From NCBI RefSeq assembly GCF_037201975.1, contig NZ_CP147520.1, positions 7,192,001-7,256,000 on the forward strand: a DNA stretch of 64,000 nt, given 5' to 3'. This DNA comes from Streptomyces sp. TG1A-60. Lineage in GTDB: Bacteria > Actinomycetota > Actinomycetes > Streptomycetales > Streptomycetaceae. The position numbers were made by a program, and so were the translations under genes. Positions 18,866 to 27,253 of the stretch are shown piece by piece (within the stretch, counting starts at the first letter, position 1; each line of letters begins with the position of its first letter). Below the pieces are notes generated by a model that was not told the DNA's origin, did not search any database, and saw only the letters and a list, made by a program, of their open reading frames with translations.

Positions 18866-19786
18866 GTGAGCTCCATCAACGAACTACGCCGGCTGCGCGG
18901 GTCCCAACGGGGCGCCCGACAGCAGAACAAGGTGGCGTTCTTCTTCCTCCTGCCATGGTTTTTCGGGCTCTTCGGGGTCACTCTCGGCCCGATGCTGGCC
19001 TCGCTCTACCTCAGCTTCACCAAGTACAACCTGCTCCAGCCGCCGCAGTTCAGCGGAGTCGACAACTGGACGCGCATGCTCCACGACGAGCGGCTGCACA
19101 AGTCGCTCGGGGTGACGTTCAGCTACGTCCTGGTCTCCGTTCCGTTGCAGCTGGCGCTGGCCCTGGGGCTCGCCCTGCTGCTGGACAGGGGAGTGCGTGG
19201 CCTCGCCTTCTACCGCTCCGTCTTCTATCTGCCGTCGCTGATCGGCGCCAGCGTGGCGATCGCCGTGCTGTGGCGCGCGATGTTCGGGACCAACGGCCTG
19301 GTCAACGAGGCCCTGGCCCTCGTCGGTATCCAGGGGCAGGGCTGGATCTCGGAGCCGGGAACGGCGCTGTCGACCCTCATCATCCTGAATGTCTGGACAT
19401 TCGGCTCACCCATGGTGATCTTCCTCGCCGGGCTGCGACAGATTCCGGCCTCCCTCTACGAGGCGGCCTCCGTCGACGGCGCGAAGCGCTGGCGCCAGTT
19501 CCGCAGCATCACCATTCCGCTGCTGACACCCATCATCTTCTTCAACCTGGTGCTGCAGATCATCCACGCCTTCCAGACCTTCACCCAGGCCTTCGTGGTC
19601 TCCGGTGGCACCGGAGGCCCTGCCGACTCCACCCTCTTCTACTCGCTCTACCTGTACCAGCGCGGGTTCGGCCACTTCGACATGGGGTATGCGTCCGCAC
19701 TCGCGTGGGTCCTGCTCCTCATCGTCGCGGCCTTCACCGCCGTCAATTTCTGGGCCTCAAAGTACTGGGTGTTTTACGATGACTGA
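18866..19786 (+). CDS. ABC sugar transporter permease (MalF type)
   Basis: A 306-residue inner-membrane permease of the carbohydrate uptake family 1 (CUT1). Six membrane helices begin at FFFLLPWFFGLFGVTLGPML. The EAA loop that contacts the ATPase is YEAASVDGAKRWRQFRSITIPLL, broken only by normal substitutions. GTG 18866 follows AAGGGAG. It is the first gene of the operon and overlaps the second permease by eight bases. No ATPase gene is in the operon; in Streptomyces the shared MsiK usually serves such importers. Confidence 0.93.
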   Translation: MSSINELRRLRGSQRGARQQNKVAFFFLLPWFFGLFGVTLGPMLASLYLSFTKYNLLQPPQFSGVDNWTRMLHDERLHKSLGVTFSYVLVSVPLQLALALGLALLLDRGVRGLAFYRSVFYLPSLIGASVAIAVLWRAMFGTNGLVNEALALVGIQGQGWISEPGTALSTLIILNVWTFGSPMVIFLAGLRQIPASLYEAASVDGAKRWRQFRSITIPLLTPIIFFNLVLQIIHAFQTFTQAFVVSGGTGGPADSTLFYSLYLYQRGFGHFDMGYASALAWVLLLIVAAFTAVNFWASKYWVFYDD

Positions 19787-20675
19787 CCGCGCCGTAGCAG
19801 TACCCCGCTCGCTGCCCGTCGACCGCCCTCACACGGTGCGCAGGATCAGGCGCGCGGTGCGCGCCCCCCTCAAGCACTGCCTGCTGGCTCTCTGCGCCCT
19901 GACGATGCTCTACCCCATCCTGTGGATGGTGGCCAGCTCGCTGCGGCCCAACAGCCAGATCTTCCGCAGTGCGGGACTCGCCCTGACAAACCCGCACTTC
20001 GAGAACTACGCCAACGGCTGGAACGCCTTCGCCGAACCGTTCAGCTACTACATGACCAACTCGGTCATCGTCGTGATCGGCGCGATCCTCGGGAACCTCC
20101 TCGCCTGCTCCCTGGCCGCGTACGCGTTCGCCAGGCTCGAATTCCGGGCGAAGCGAGTGTGGTTCGCCGTCATGCTCGTCACCATCATGCTGCCGATCCA
20201 CGTGATCATCGTGCCGCAGTACGTCCTGTTCTCGGAACTCGGCTGGGTCAACACGTTCCTGCCCCTGATCGTGCCGAAGTTCCTGGCGACCGACGCCTTC
20301 TTCATCTTCCTCATGGTGCAGTTCATCCGTGGGATCCCGCGCGAACTCGACGAGGCCGCACGGATCGACGGCGCCGGGCACGCGCGGATCTTCTTCCACG
20401 TGATCCTGCCGCTGATGATCCCGGCGCTGGCGACCACCGCGATCTTCACCTTCATCTGGACCTGGAACGACTTCTACACCCAGCTGATCTACCTCACCGA
20501 CCCGGAGATGTACACCACGCCCCTCGCGCTGCGTGCCTTCGTCGACCAGCAGACCGCGACGGACTGGGGCTCGGTGTTCGCCATGAGCGTGGTGTCGCTC
20601 GTTCCCGTCTTCCTCGTCTTCCTCGCCGGGCAGCGCTTCCTGCTGCGCGGCATCGCGACCACCGGCGGCAAGTAA
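19779..20675 (+). CDS. ABC sugar transporter permease (MalG type)
   Basis: A 298-residue CUT1 permease. It starts at ATG 19779, giving an eight-base overlap with the first permease. Helices include LLALCALTMLYPILWMVASS. The EAA loop reads DEAARIDGAGHARIFFHVILP. It would pair with the MalF-type subunit as a heterodimer. The sequence upstream of 19779 in this frame belongs to the overlapping gene. Confidence 0.93.
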   Translation: MTDRAVAVPRSLPVDRPHTVRRIRRAVRAPLKHCLLALCALTMLYPILWMVASSLRPNSQIFRSAGLALTNPHFENYANGWNAFAEPFSYYMTNSVIVVIGAILGNLLACSLAAYAFARLEFRAKRVWFAVMLVTIMLPIHVIIVPQYVLFSELGWVNTFLPLIVPKFLATDAFFIFLMVQFIRGIPRELDEAARIDGAGHARIFFHVILPLMIPALATTAIFTFIWTWNDFYTQLIYLTDPEMYTTPLALRAFVDQQTATDWGSVFAMSVVSLVPVFLVFLAGQRFLLRGIATTGGK

Positions 20676-20776
20676 CTGCGGGGGCTACTGCCGGACATGC
20701 GGAGGCGAACGAGTCAGGCCGCTCGGGAGCACCGCAGCCATCAACCCGACCCACACATCAGAGACAGGAGAATCAC

Positions 20777-22084
20777 ATGAACGTCAGCCCCTTCAGACGC
20801 GTCGCGATCGGGGCGGTCGCCTCACTCTCGCTCGCACTGACCGCCTGCTCCGGCGGCAGCACCGGCTCCGCTCCCGAGCTCGGCGACAAGCCGGTCACCA
20901 TCCGCGCCACCTGGTGGGGAGCGGACACCCGCGCCGAGCTCACCAACGAGGCCATCGCTGCGTTCGAGAAGAAGCACCCCAACATCAAGGTCAAGGGAGA
21001 GTACAAGGACTGGGGCGGCTACTGGGACGCGCTCGCCACGACGACCGCGGCCAAGGACTCGCCCGACGTCGTGCAGATGGACGAGCTCTATCTCGCGTCG
21101 TACGCGGACCGCGGAGCGCTGTACGACCTCGGCGAGGCCGAGAAGATCGTCAACACCTCGCAGTTCGACGACGCGGCCCTGGCCACCGGACAGATCGGTG
21201 GAACGCAGTACGCGCTTCCCATCGGCGTCGGCGTCATGTCCGTCGTCGTGAACACCGACCTGTTCAAGAAGTACGGCGTGGACCTTCCCGACGACACGAC
21301 ATGGACGTGGGACGACTACGCGAGGATCGGTAAGGAGCTGACGGACAAGAGCGGCGGCAAGATCCATGGTGTGGCCGACGCCCCCGGCTTCGACGCCGGC
21401 AGTCTCAAGTACTGGGCTCGTCAGGACGGCGGCGAACTCTTCGGCGAGGACGGCAACGTCTCGCTGAAGCCCGAGTCGCTCGCCGACATGTGGAAGTACG
21501 GTCTGGACCTGATTTCCTCCAAGGCCAGCGTCAAGGCCTCGACCATGGTCGAAGACCAGACCGCCGGTATCACGGCCAGCAGCTTCGCCACCGGCAAGGC
21601 AGCCATGACAGGGAAGGCCTACAACACCCAGATCACCGCGCTGCAGGAGGCCACCGGCGCCAACCTGAAGCTGCTGCAGCTGCCCCGCGTCGGCGACACC
21701 AAGGCGAACTTCTTCAAGCCCTCGATGTACTGGGCGGTGTCCAGCCAGAGCAAGCACCCGGCCGAGGCCGCCGCGTTCGTCGACTTCATGCTCAACGACC
21801 AGGCGGCCGCCGACGTCCTCAAGACGGAGCGCGGAATCCCCGCGAACAAGGAGATGCTCCAGCACCTCCAGGCGGGTCTGACGGGGTCCGACAAGGCGGC
21901 GGCCGAGTACCTGAACGCGGTGACACCGGGCAAGGCGCCGGTCGTGACCCCCAACGGCGGAAGCGGGATCGAGCCGATGCTGCAGCGCTACAGCCAGGAG
22001 GTGTACTTCAAGAAGACCTCGCCTCAGGCCGCCGCGAAGGCCTTCATCAAGGAACTCCAGGCCGAGATCGACGCGGCCGGGTGA
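20777..22084 (+). CDS. ABC transporter sugar-binding lipoprotein
   Basis: A 435-residue extracellular solute-binding protein, type 1. The lipoprotein signal peptide ends in LTAC (Cys24 lipidated). A family-typical stretch follows: TIRATWWGADTRAELTNEAI, then FEKKHPNIKVKGEYKDWGGY. ATG 20777 follows GACAGGAGA. It provides sugar to the two permeases upstream. Its ligand is not evident from sequence; the downstream oxidoreductase and PmoA-like genes suggest a modified or oxidised sugar. Confidence 0.93.
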   Translation: MNVSPFRRVAIGAVASLSLALTACSGGSTGSAPELGDKPVTIRATWWGADTRAELTNEAIAAFEKKHPNIKVKGEYKDWGGYWDALATTTAAKDSPDVVQMDELYLASYADRGALYDLGEAEKIVNTSQFDDAALATGQIGGTQYALPIGVGVMSVVVNTDLFKKYGVDLPDDTTWTWDDYARIGKELTDKSGGKIHGVADAPGFDAGSLKYWARQDGGELFGEDGNVSLKPESLADMWKYGLDLISSKASVKASTMVEDQTAGITASSFATGKAAMTGKAYNTQITALQEATGANLKLLQLPRVGDTKANFFKPSMYWAVSSQSKHPAEAAAFVDFMLNDQAAADVLKTERGIPANKEMLQHLQAGLTGSDKAAAEYLNAVTPGKAPVVTPNGGSGIEPMLQRYSQEVYFKKTSPQAAAKAFIKELQAEIDAAG

Positions 22085-22173
22085 CCTCCTTCCCCGGGGG
22101 CCGTCGCCACTGCCCACAGCCCCCGGGGAGCCCCACGAAATGCGGGTCAGGAACCAGGAGAGAGAAACCACCC

Positions 22174-23288
22174 ATGCCCAGCCCCAGGCCGCCGTACCGC
22201 GTGGCCATCATCGGCACCGGCGGTATAGCCCACGCCCATGCCGCAGCCCTCACCGAACTCTCCGAACGCGCCCGGCTGGTCGCCGTCGCCGATGTCGACC
22301 CCACCCGCGCCGCCGAGTTCGCCGACCGCTTCTCCGTCCCGCACGTCTTCAGTGACCCGCAGGCCCTGCTGGAGAGCGGGAAAATCGATCTCGTGCACAT
22401 CTGCACGCCACCGCAGACCCACGCCCCCCTGGCCGCCATGGCGATGCGGGCAGGCGTCACCGCCCTGGTGGAGAAGCCGACGGCGCTGAGCCTGCGCGAG
22501 ATGGACCACCTGGCCGCCGTGCAGGAGCAGACCGGCTCCAAGGTCCTGACCGTCTTCCAGCACCGCTATGGCGCGGCGGCCGTACGCCTGCGCCGGCTGG
22601 TCGCGGCCGGGGTACTGGGCCGGCCACTCGTCGCCACCTGCGAGACGCTGTGGTACAGGTCCGACGAGTACTTCGACGTGCCGTGGCGGGGACGCTGGGA
22701 CGTCGAGGGAGGCGGCCCCACCATGGGACACGGCATCCACCAGTTCGACCTGATGCTGTCGGTCCTCGGCCCCTGGTCCCTGATCACCGCACTCGCCGAC
22801 CGCCAGGTCCGGCCCACGGACACCGAGGACGTCTCGGTCGCCGCCGTGCGCTTCGACAACGGAGCCCTCGCCACGGTGGTCAACTCCCTGTTGTCCCCCG
22901 GGAGACGTCCCGGCTGCGCTTCGACTTCGCACACGCCACGGTCGAAGTCGAGCACCTCTACGGCTACCGCGAGGAGCACTGGCGGTTCACGCCGGCCCCC
23001 GGCCACGAGGAGCTCGCGGCCCTGTGGGCCGCCGGCGACGAGCCGGACATCCCAAGCGGCCACAGGCTCCAGATCGAGGCCGTGTTCGACGCCTGGGACA
23101 CAGGCCAGGAACCCGGTGTCTCCCTGCCGGACGCGCGCCGCACCTTGGAGTTCGCGGCCGCGACGTACGCCTCGGCCTTCCGCGGAGTCCGCGTCGCCGC
23201 AGGGGAACTGACCGACGACGACCCGTTCACGCTCAGCATGGACGGCGGCGCGGTCCCGTGGGATCGCGTCAAGGAGGCACTGGTATGA
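22174..23288 (+). CDS. Gfo/Idh/MocA-family oxidoreductase, frameshifted near 22898
   Basis: An NAD(P)-dependent sugar or inositol dehydrogenase. The Rossmann motif is VAIIGTGGIAHAHAAAL at the N-terminus; ALVEKPTALSLREM holds the conserved EKP lysine. The first about 242 residues are in one frame and end at VVNSLLSP; the rest (RETSRLRFDFAHATVEVEHLYG to DRVKEALV) is in another. One extra C in the CCCCC run at about 22897-22901 restores the normal sequence, so I regard the gene as intact (about 371 residues). It overlaps the next gene by four bases (ATGA). Confidence 0.87.
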
Positions 23289-24223
23289 GCGCTCTTGAGA
23301 TCAGTCACGACGTCGGTGCCACGGTCACGGTCCGGGACGGCGACACCGAGCTCTTCCGCTACGTGTACCAGCCGGACACCGTCCAACTGGAATCACCCAA
23401 GCCCTATATCCACCCCCTGCGCACCCGGGCCGGCAAGCTGGTCAGCCTGTTCCGTCCCCACGATCACGTGTGGCACAAGGGCATCGCGTGGTCCCTGCCG
23501 CACGTCGGAGAGGAGAACTTCTGGGGCGGCCCCACGTACATCCACGGACGCTTCTACGTTCAGCTGGAGAACAACGGAACACAGGCGCACCGCAGGGTCG
23601 TCGCCCTGAACCGGTCCGACGGTACGGCGACGTTCGCCCACGACCTGGACTGGATCACCCAGTCCGGCGCACTGTTCTTCACGGAACGCAGGACTGTGCG
23701 AGCGAGTCTGGTCTCCCCGGACGCCTGGGCGTTGACGTTCGAGACGCGGATGACGAACGTCTCCGGAACCGACGTCGCCATGGGATCGCCGACCACCAAG
23801 GGGCGGGAGAACGCCGGCTACGGCGGCCTGTTCTGGCGGGGCCCACGGTCGTTCACCGGGGGGCAGTTCGTCACCGGGGAAGGCATGGGCGGCGACAAGG
23901 TCCGCGGGCGGCGCCTGCCGTGGATGGCCTTCGCCGGCCGCCACGACGAGACGGACGAACAGTCGCTGGTCCTCATGGTCGACGACGCGGCCAACCCGAA
24001 TCACCCCCCGCAGTGGTTCGCCCGGACAGAGGAGTTCGCCTGCCTCAACCCGGCACCGTTCTTCAGTGAGGAGCTGACCATCGAGGACGGCGCCACCGTG
24101 CGGTTCCGCTACGGCGTCGGGATCGCCGACGCCGACGCGAGCGCGGCTCCCGCACTCGCGGACGCGGTGCGCGGGGTGCTCGCGCGGTCCGACGCGATCA
24201 CCGCTGCCGGCGACCCCGCATGA
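23285..24223 (+). CDS. PmoA-family (DUF6807-type) protein
   Basis: A 312-residue protein. RYVYQPDTVQLESPKPYIHPL, FRPHDHVWHKGIAWSLP and NFWGGPTY are characteristic of the family named after methane oxygenase PmoA, although it has nothing to do with particulate methane monooxygenase. Members sit beside Gfo/Idh/MocA dehydrogenases and LacI-regulated sugar importers, as here. The conserved His residues suggest a beta-sandwich with a carbohydrate or metal site. Last gene of the operon; a hairpin follows at 24270. Biochemical role unknown. Confidence 0.85.
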   Translation: MSALEISHDVGATVTVRDGDTELFRYVYQPDTVQLESPKPYIHPLRTRAGKLVSLFRPHDHVWHKGIAWSLPHVGEENFWGGPTYIHGRFYVQLENNGTQAHRRVVALNRSDGTATFAHDLDWITQSGALFFTERRTVRASLVSPDAWALTFETRMTNVSGTDVAMGSPTTKGRENAGYGGLFWRGPRSFTGGQFVTGEGMGGDKVRGRRLPWMAFAGRHDETDEQSLVLMVDDAANPNHPPQWFARTEEFACLNPAPFFSEELTIEDGATVRFRYGVGIADADASAAPALADAVRGVLARSDAITAAGDPA

Positions 24224-24269
24224 GCGCCCCGGAGCCCCGACCGGCCCGTTAATCCGGCCCCAGCGCGCG

Positions 24270-24310
24270 TTCGGCCCCGTTCGGAAACCAGGTTTCTGAA
24301 CGGGGCCGAA
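24270..24310 (+). terminator. Terminator of the ABC sugar operon
   Basis: Thirteen paired bases (TTCGGCCCCGTTC 24270-24282 with GAACGGGGCCGAA 24298-24310) and an inner GGAAACC/GGTTTCT stem, 47 bp after the last stop. Confidence 0.85.
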
Positions 24311-24401
24311 CGGCGTCGGGGCAGGTCGGGGGTAACTCGTGACCTCGGGGTGCGCCGGTGGCGACGGCTCGGTGCCGTCGCCACCGGTGGGAGGCACCCA
24401 C

Positions 24402-24566
24402 AATCCCCGGGACCGTGCGGCGACCCACGGCGGACCGAGCGGCGGCGCGCCGGTCGCGGCCCCCATCGGCGTCGTCCCCCTCGCCCAGGGCAACGACATC
24501 GCCGGGTCGCTCCAGACGGCGGTCTGCGGCGCCGTCGGCCTGCGCCCCGCGGCAGGCACGGTGCCG
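24402..24566 (+). pseudogene. Amidase-signature (GatA-like) remnant
   Basis: The frame reads NPRDRAATHGGPSGGAPVAA, then PIGVVPLAQGNDIAGSLQTA, then a segment ending GAVGLRPAAGTVP. This parallels the amidase signature core (NPxxxxRTPGGSSGGSAAAVA, GSDxGGSxRxPAxxCGVVGLKPTxGRVP). Only about 55 residues remain; no flanking amidase sequence is found in any frame. The signature is partly eroded (GGPSGG for GGSSGG). It is in the 590-bp gap between the sugar operon and the betaine locus; the rest of the gap has nothing else I recognise. Confidence 0.65.
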
Positions 24567-24809
24567 ACCTGGCATCGAGGAGCGGCAGCCGACGATACGG
24601 AGGGCTGGGCCGGCGTCCCAGGCGAAGGGCGCGGCACGGCAGGGACGCGGGCTCCTGGAGCGGCCCGGGTTGGCCAGCGGCACGCCGCCCTCTGAGTGCG
24701 CGTGGTCGTGGGGTTGGAGGAGGCGGTGCGCGGCTCGGGGCCGAACAACCCCGCTGTCCCTGGTCGCCCTGCCGGTCCACGCCCATCAGAACGTGCCGAA
24801 CGTCGAATC

Positions 24810-24877
24810 CTTGACCCCTGGTCGGCACTCCATGATGCTGTGTTGCGGCACGTGAGATGCGTGCCGTAATGAGCAAC
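24810..24877 (+). promoter_or_regulatory. Promoter and 36-bp composite operator of the mycothiol dehydrogenase operon
   Basis: TTGACC (24810-24815) followed by the composite operator 24842-24877: site A GTTGCGGCACGTGAGAT and site B GTGCCGTAATGAGCAAC, starts 19 bp apart. The gene starts at 24912. Confidence 0.7.
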
Positions 24878-24911
24878 ATCTGACTCAGACTCGTTCAGCC
24901 GAGGAGTGGCC

Positions 24912-25997
24912 ATGACTCACCAGGTCCGTGCTGTCGTCGCGCGGGGCAAGGGCGCCCCCGTCAGCCTGGAAACGATCATCGTGCCCGACCCGGGCCCGGG
25001 AGAGGCGCTGGTGGGGATCCAGGCCTGCGGGGTCTGTCACACCGATCTGCACTACCGCGAGGGCGGCATCAACGATGACTTCCCCTTCCTCCTGGGGCAC
25101 GAGGCCGCGGGCGTGGTGGAGGCCGTGGGAGAAGGGGTCACCGACGTCGCTCCCGGTGACTTCGTCATCCTCAACTGGCGGGCGGTGTGCGGGCAGTGCC
25201 GGGCCTGTCGGCGCGGACGGCCGTGGTACTGCTTCAGCACCCACAACGCGAAGCAGAAGATGACCCTGACCGACGGCACGGAACTGTCGCCGGCGCTGGG
25301 CATCGGCGCGTTCGCGGAGAAGACGCTGGTGGCGGCGGGGCAGTGCACGAAGGTGGACCCGGCCGCGTCGGCTGCCGCCGCCGGTCTGCTGGGATGCGGC
25401 GTCATGGCCGGCATCGGCGCGGCCATCAACACCGGCAACGTCGGACGCGGTGACAGCGTGGCCGTGATCGGCTGCGGCGGCGTCGGGGCCGCGGCGGTCG
25501 TCGGGTCGGACCTGGCGGGCGCGGCGAAGATCATCGCGGTGGACATCGACGACGCCAAGCTCGACATGGCCAAGAAGCTGGGAGCGACCCACACCGTCAA
25601 CTCCCGGAACGCGGACCCGGTCGAGGCGATCCGCGAGCTGACCGGCGGATTCGGCGCCGACGTGGTCGTCGAGGCGGTGGGCCGCCCGGAGACGTACGGG
25701 CAGGCCTTCCACGCCCGCGACCTGGCCGGCACGGTCGTCCTCGTCGGCGTGCCGACCCCGGAGATGAAGCTGGAGCTGCCGCTGCTGGACGTCTTCGGCC
25801 GGGGCGGCTCGCTGAAGTCCTCCTGGTACGGCGACTGCCTGCCGAGCCGGGACTTCCCGATGCTCATCGACCTCTATCTGCAGGGGCGTCTGGACCTGGA
25901 CGCCTTCGTCACGGAGACCATCGCGCTGGACGACGTCGAGAAGGCCTTCGAGCGGATGCACCGCGGCGACGTCCTGCGCTCGGTGGTGGTCCTGTGA
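24912..25997 (+). CDS. mscR: S-(hydroxymethyl)mycothiol dehydrogenase (formaldehyde dehydrogenase)
   Basis: A 361-residue zinc-dependent medium-chain alcohol dehydrogenase. It oxidises the formaldehyde-mycothiol adduct with NAD to S-formylmycothiol. Catalytic zinc ligands appear in [11 protein letters not shown] and GHEAAGVVE; the four structural-zinc cysteines are in [18 protein letters not shown] site: [39 protein letters not shown] is typical of the mycothiol-specific subfamily. ATG 24912 is five bases after GAGGAG. It overlaps the MBL-fold gene by four bases. In this locus it would clear formaldehyde released by the Rieske demethylases. Confidence 0.9.
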   Translation: MTHQVRAVVARGKGAPVSLETIIVPDPGPGEALVGIQACGVCHTDLHYREGGINDDFPFLLGHEAAGVVEAVGEGVTDVAPGDFVILNWRAVCGQCRACRRGRPWYCFSTHNAKQKMTLTDGTELSPALGIGAFAEKTLVAAGQCTKVDPAASAAAAGLLGCGVMAGIGAAINTGNVGRGDSVAVIGCGGVGAAAVVGSDLAGAAKIIAVDIDDAKLDMAKKLGATHTVNSRNADPVEAIRELTGGFGADVVVEAVGRPETYGQAFHARDLAGTVVLVGVPTPEMKLELPLLDVFGRGGSLKSSWYGDCLPSRDFPMLIDLYLQGRLDLDAFVTETIALDDVEKAFERMHRGDVLRSVVVL

Positions 25998-26629
25998 CGA
26001 CCGGCCCCCGCATCGAACATCTCGTCACGTCGGGGACGTTCTCGCTGGACGGCGGCACCTGGGACGTCGACAACAACGTGTGGATCATCGGTGACGACAT
26101 CGAGGCGATCGTCGTCGACGCCGCGCACGACGCCGAGGCGATCGCCGACGCCCTCGGCGGGCGCACTCTGCGCGCCATCGTGTGCACCCACGCGCACAAC
26201 GACCACATCGACGCCGCGCCCGATCTCGCGGCGCGTACCGGCGCTCCGATCCTGCTCCACGGCGACGATCTGGCGCTGTGGAAGCAGACCCACCCCGACC
26301 GGACTCCCGACGGCGGCCTGGCCGACGGGCAGGTCCTCACGGTGGCCGGTGTCGAGCTGACCGTGCTGCACACCCCCGGCCATGCCCCCGGCGCGGTGTG
26401 CCTGTACGCGCCGGCCCTCACGGCCCTCTTCAGCGGTGACACGCTCTTCGCAGGCGGGCCGGGAGCGACGGGACGGTCCTTCAGCCACTTCCCGACCATC
26501 ATCGACTCCATCCGGGACCGGCTGCTGACCCTGCCGGCCGACACCGTCGTACACACGGGCCACGGGGAGACGACCACCATCGGCGCGGAGGCCCCCCACC
26601 TTCAGGAGTGGGTCGACCGGGGGTTCTGA
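25994..26629 (+). CDS. MBL-fold hydrolase, probable S-formylmycothiol hydrolase
   Basis: A 211-residue metallo-beta-lactamase-fold protein with the binuclear metal motif [15 protein letters not shown], then [13 protein letters not shown] and [17 protein letters not shown], and a terminal [11 protein letters not shown]: a glyoxalase-II-like set. The GTG start overlaps the mscR stop (GTGA), so both are made together. By position it is the likely second step, releasing formate and mycothiol from S-formylmycothiol. That reaction is inferred from gene pairing, not from a unique motif. Confidence 0.8.
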   Translation: MTTGPRIEHLVTSGTFSLDGGTWDVDNNVWIIGDDIEAIVVDAAHDAEAIADALGGRTLRAIVCTHAHNDHIDAAPDLAARTGAPILLHGDDLALWKQTHPDRTPDGGLADGQVLTVAGVELTVLHTPGHAPGAVCLYAPALTALFSGDTLFAGGPGATGRSFSHFPTIIDSIRDRLLTLPADTVVHTGHGETTTIGAEAPHLQEWVDRGF

Positions 26630-26690
26630 CCACCGCCCGCCCAACAGCGCAACTGCCCACCCCGGGAGGGGGCCCGACGCTGGACCGCCC

Positions 26691-26711
26691 CTCTCCGACC
26701 ATGTCGGAGAG
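26691..26711 (+). terminator. Short terminator hairpin
   Basis: CTCTCCGAC / GTCGGAGAG, nine paired bases with a CAT loop, about 60 bp after the MBL-fold gene. Confidence 0.7.
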
Positions 26712-26743
26712 GCTGGGTCCGGCGTTGCGCCCCCTCCCCTTTT

Positions 26744-26779
26744 GTTTCACATAGGGATCGGGGTTGCGTGATGAGCAAC
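26744..26779 (+). promoter_or_regulatory. 36-bp composite operator (upstream copy)
   Basis: Site A GTTTCACATAGGGATCG and site B GTTGCGTGATGAGCAAC, starts 19 bp apart. No TTGAC box is seen at the usual distance upstream; it lies 70 bp before the ferredoxin promoter and may be an auxiliary site. Confidence 0.6.
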
Positions 26780-26813
26780 TCACGGCGGCGGCTCAACCGG
26801 TCCTCGGAACGCC

Positions 26814-26881
26814 TTGACAAGGTTTCGGGGCGACTCCAGACTGATGTTGCGCTTACCGCAATCCGTTTCGCTATACGCACC
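26814..26881 (+). promoter_or_regulatory. Rieske ferredoxin promoter and composite operator
   Basis: TTGACA (26814-26819), a possible -10 CAGACT (26837-26842), and composite operator 26846-26881: GTTGCGCTTACCGCAAT and GTTTCGCTATACGCACC. Confidence 0.7.
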
Positions 26882-26893
26882 GAGGTGGTCATG

Positions 26894-27253
26894 ATGATTC
26901 CCGCGTGCCCTCTGGCGGATCTCCCGCGAGGAGAGGCCTTCCGGCTCGAGACCGACCCGCCGGTCACGGTGTTCCACACCGATGACGGCGAGCTCTTCGC
27001 CATCGATGACACCTGCACCCACCAGGACGCCTCGCTCGCCGACGGCTGGGTGGAGGGCTGCTGGGTGGAGTGCCCGCTGCACGCCTCGAAGTTCAACCTG
27101 AAGACCGGTGAGGTCGACGCTCCGCCGGCCAAGCTCCCCGTCCGGACCCATGAGGTCGTCGTCCAGGACGGCATGATCTACGTGCAGCTGTCCACGGCCG
27201 CACCCAACCTGCCGCACTGCGTCACAGCCCGCCTCGCCGGGGCTCTCGCGTGA
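26894..27253 (+). CDS. Rieske [2Fe-2S] ferredoxin
   Basis: A 119-residue soluble Rieske ferredoxin. The cluster ligands are Cys-Thr-His in DDTCTHQDASLADGW and Cys-x2-His in VECPLHASKFNLKTGEV. I start at the second ATG of ATGATG (26894), five bases after GAGGTGG; 26891 is equally open. It overlaps the reductase gene by four bases. It probably carries electrons from that reductase to the Rieske oxygenases at 28544 and 48155. Confidence 0.9.
   Translation: MIPACPLADLPRGEAFRLETDPPVTVFHTDDGELFAIDDTCTHQDASLADGWVEGCWVECPLHASKFNLKTGEVDAPPAKLPVRTHEVVVQDGMIYVQLSTAAPNLPHCVTARLAGALA

Noticed and set aside
23285..24223. Methane monooxygenase subunit, suggested by the family name PmoA
   Set aside because: The sequence is soluble, without the membrane helices of particulate methane monooxygenase; it belongs to the sugar-locus family that carries this name.
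24906..24911. Earlier GTG start for mscR
   Set aside because: It overlaps the GAGGAG ribosome-binding site that fits ATG 24912.
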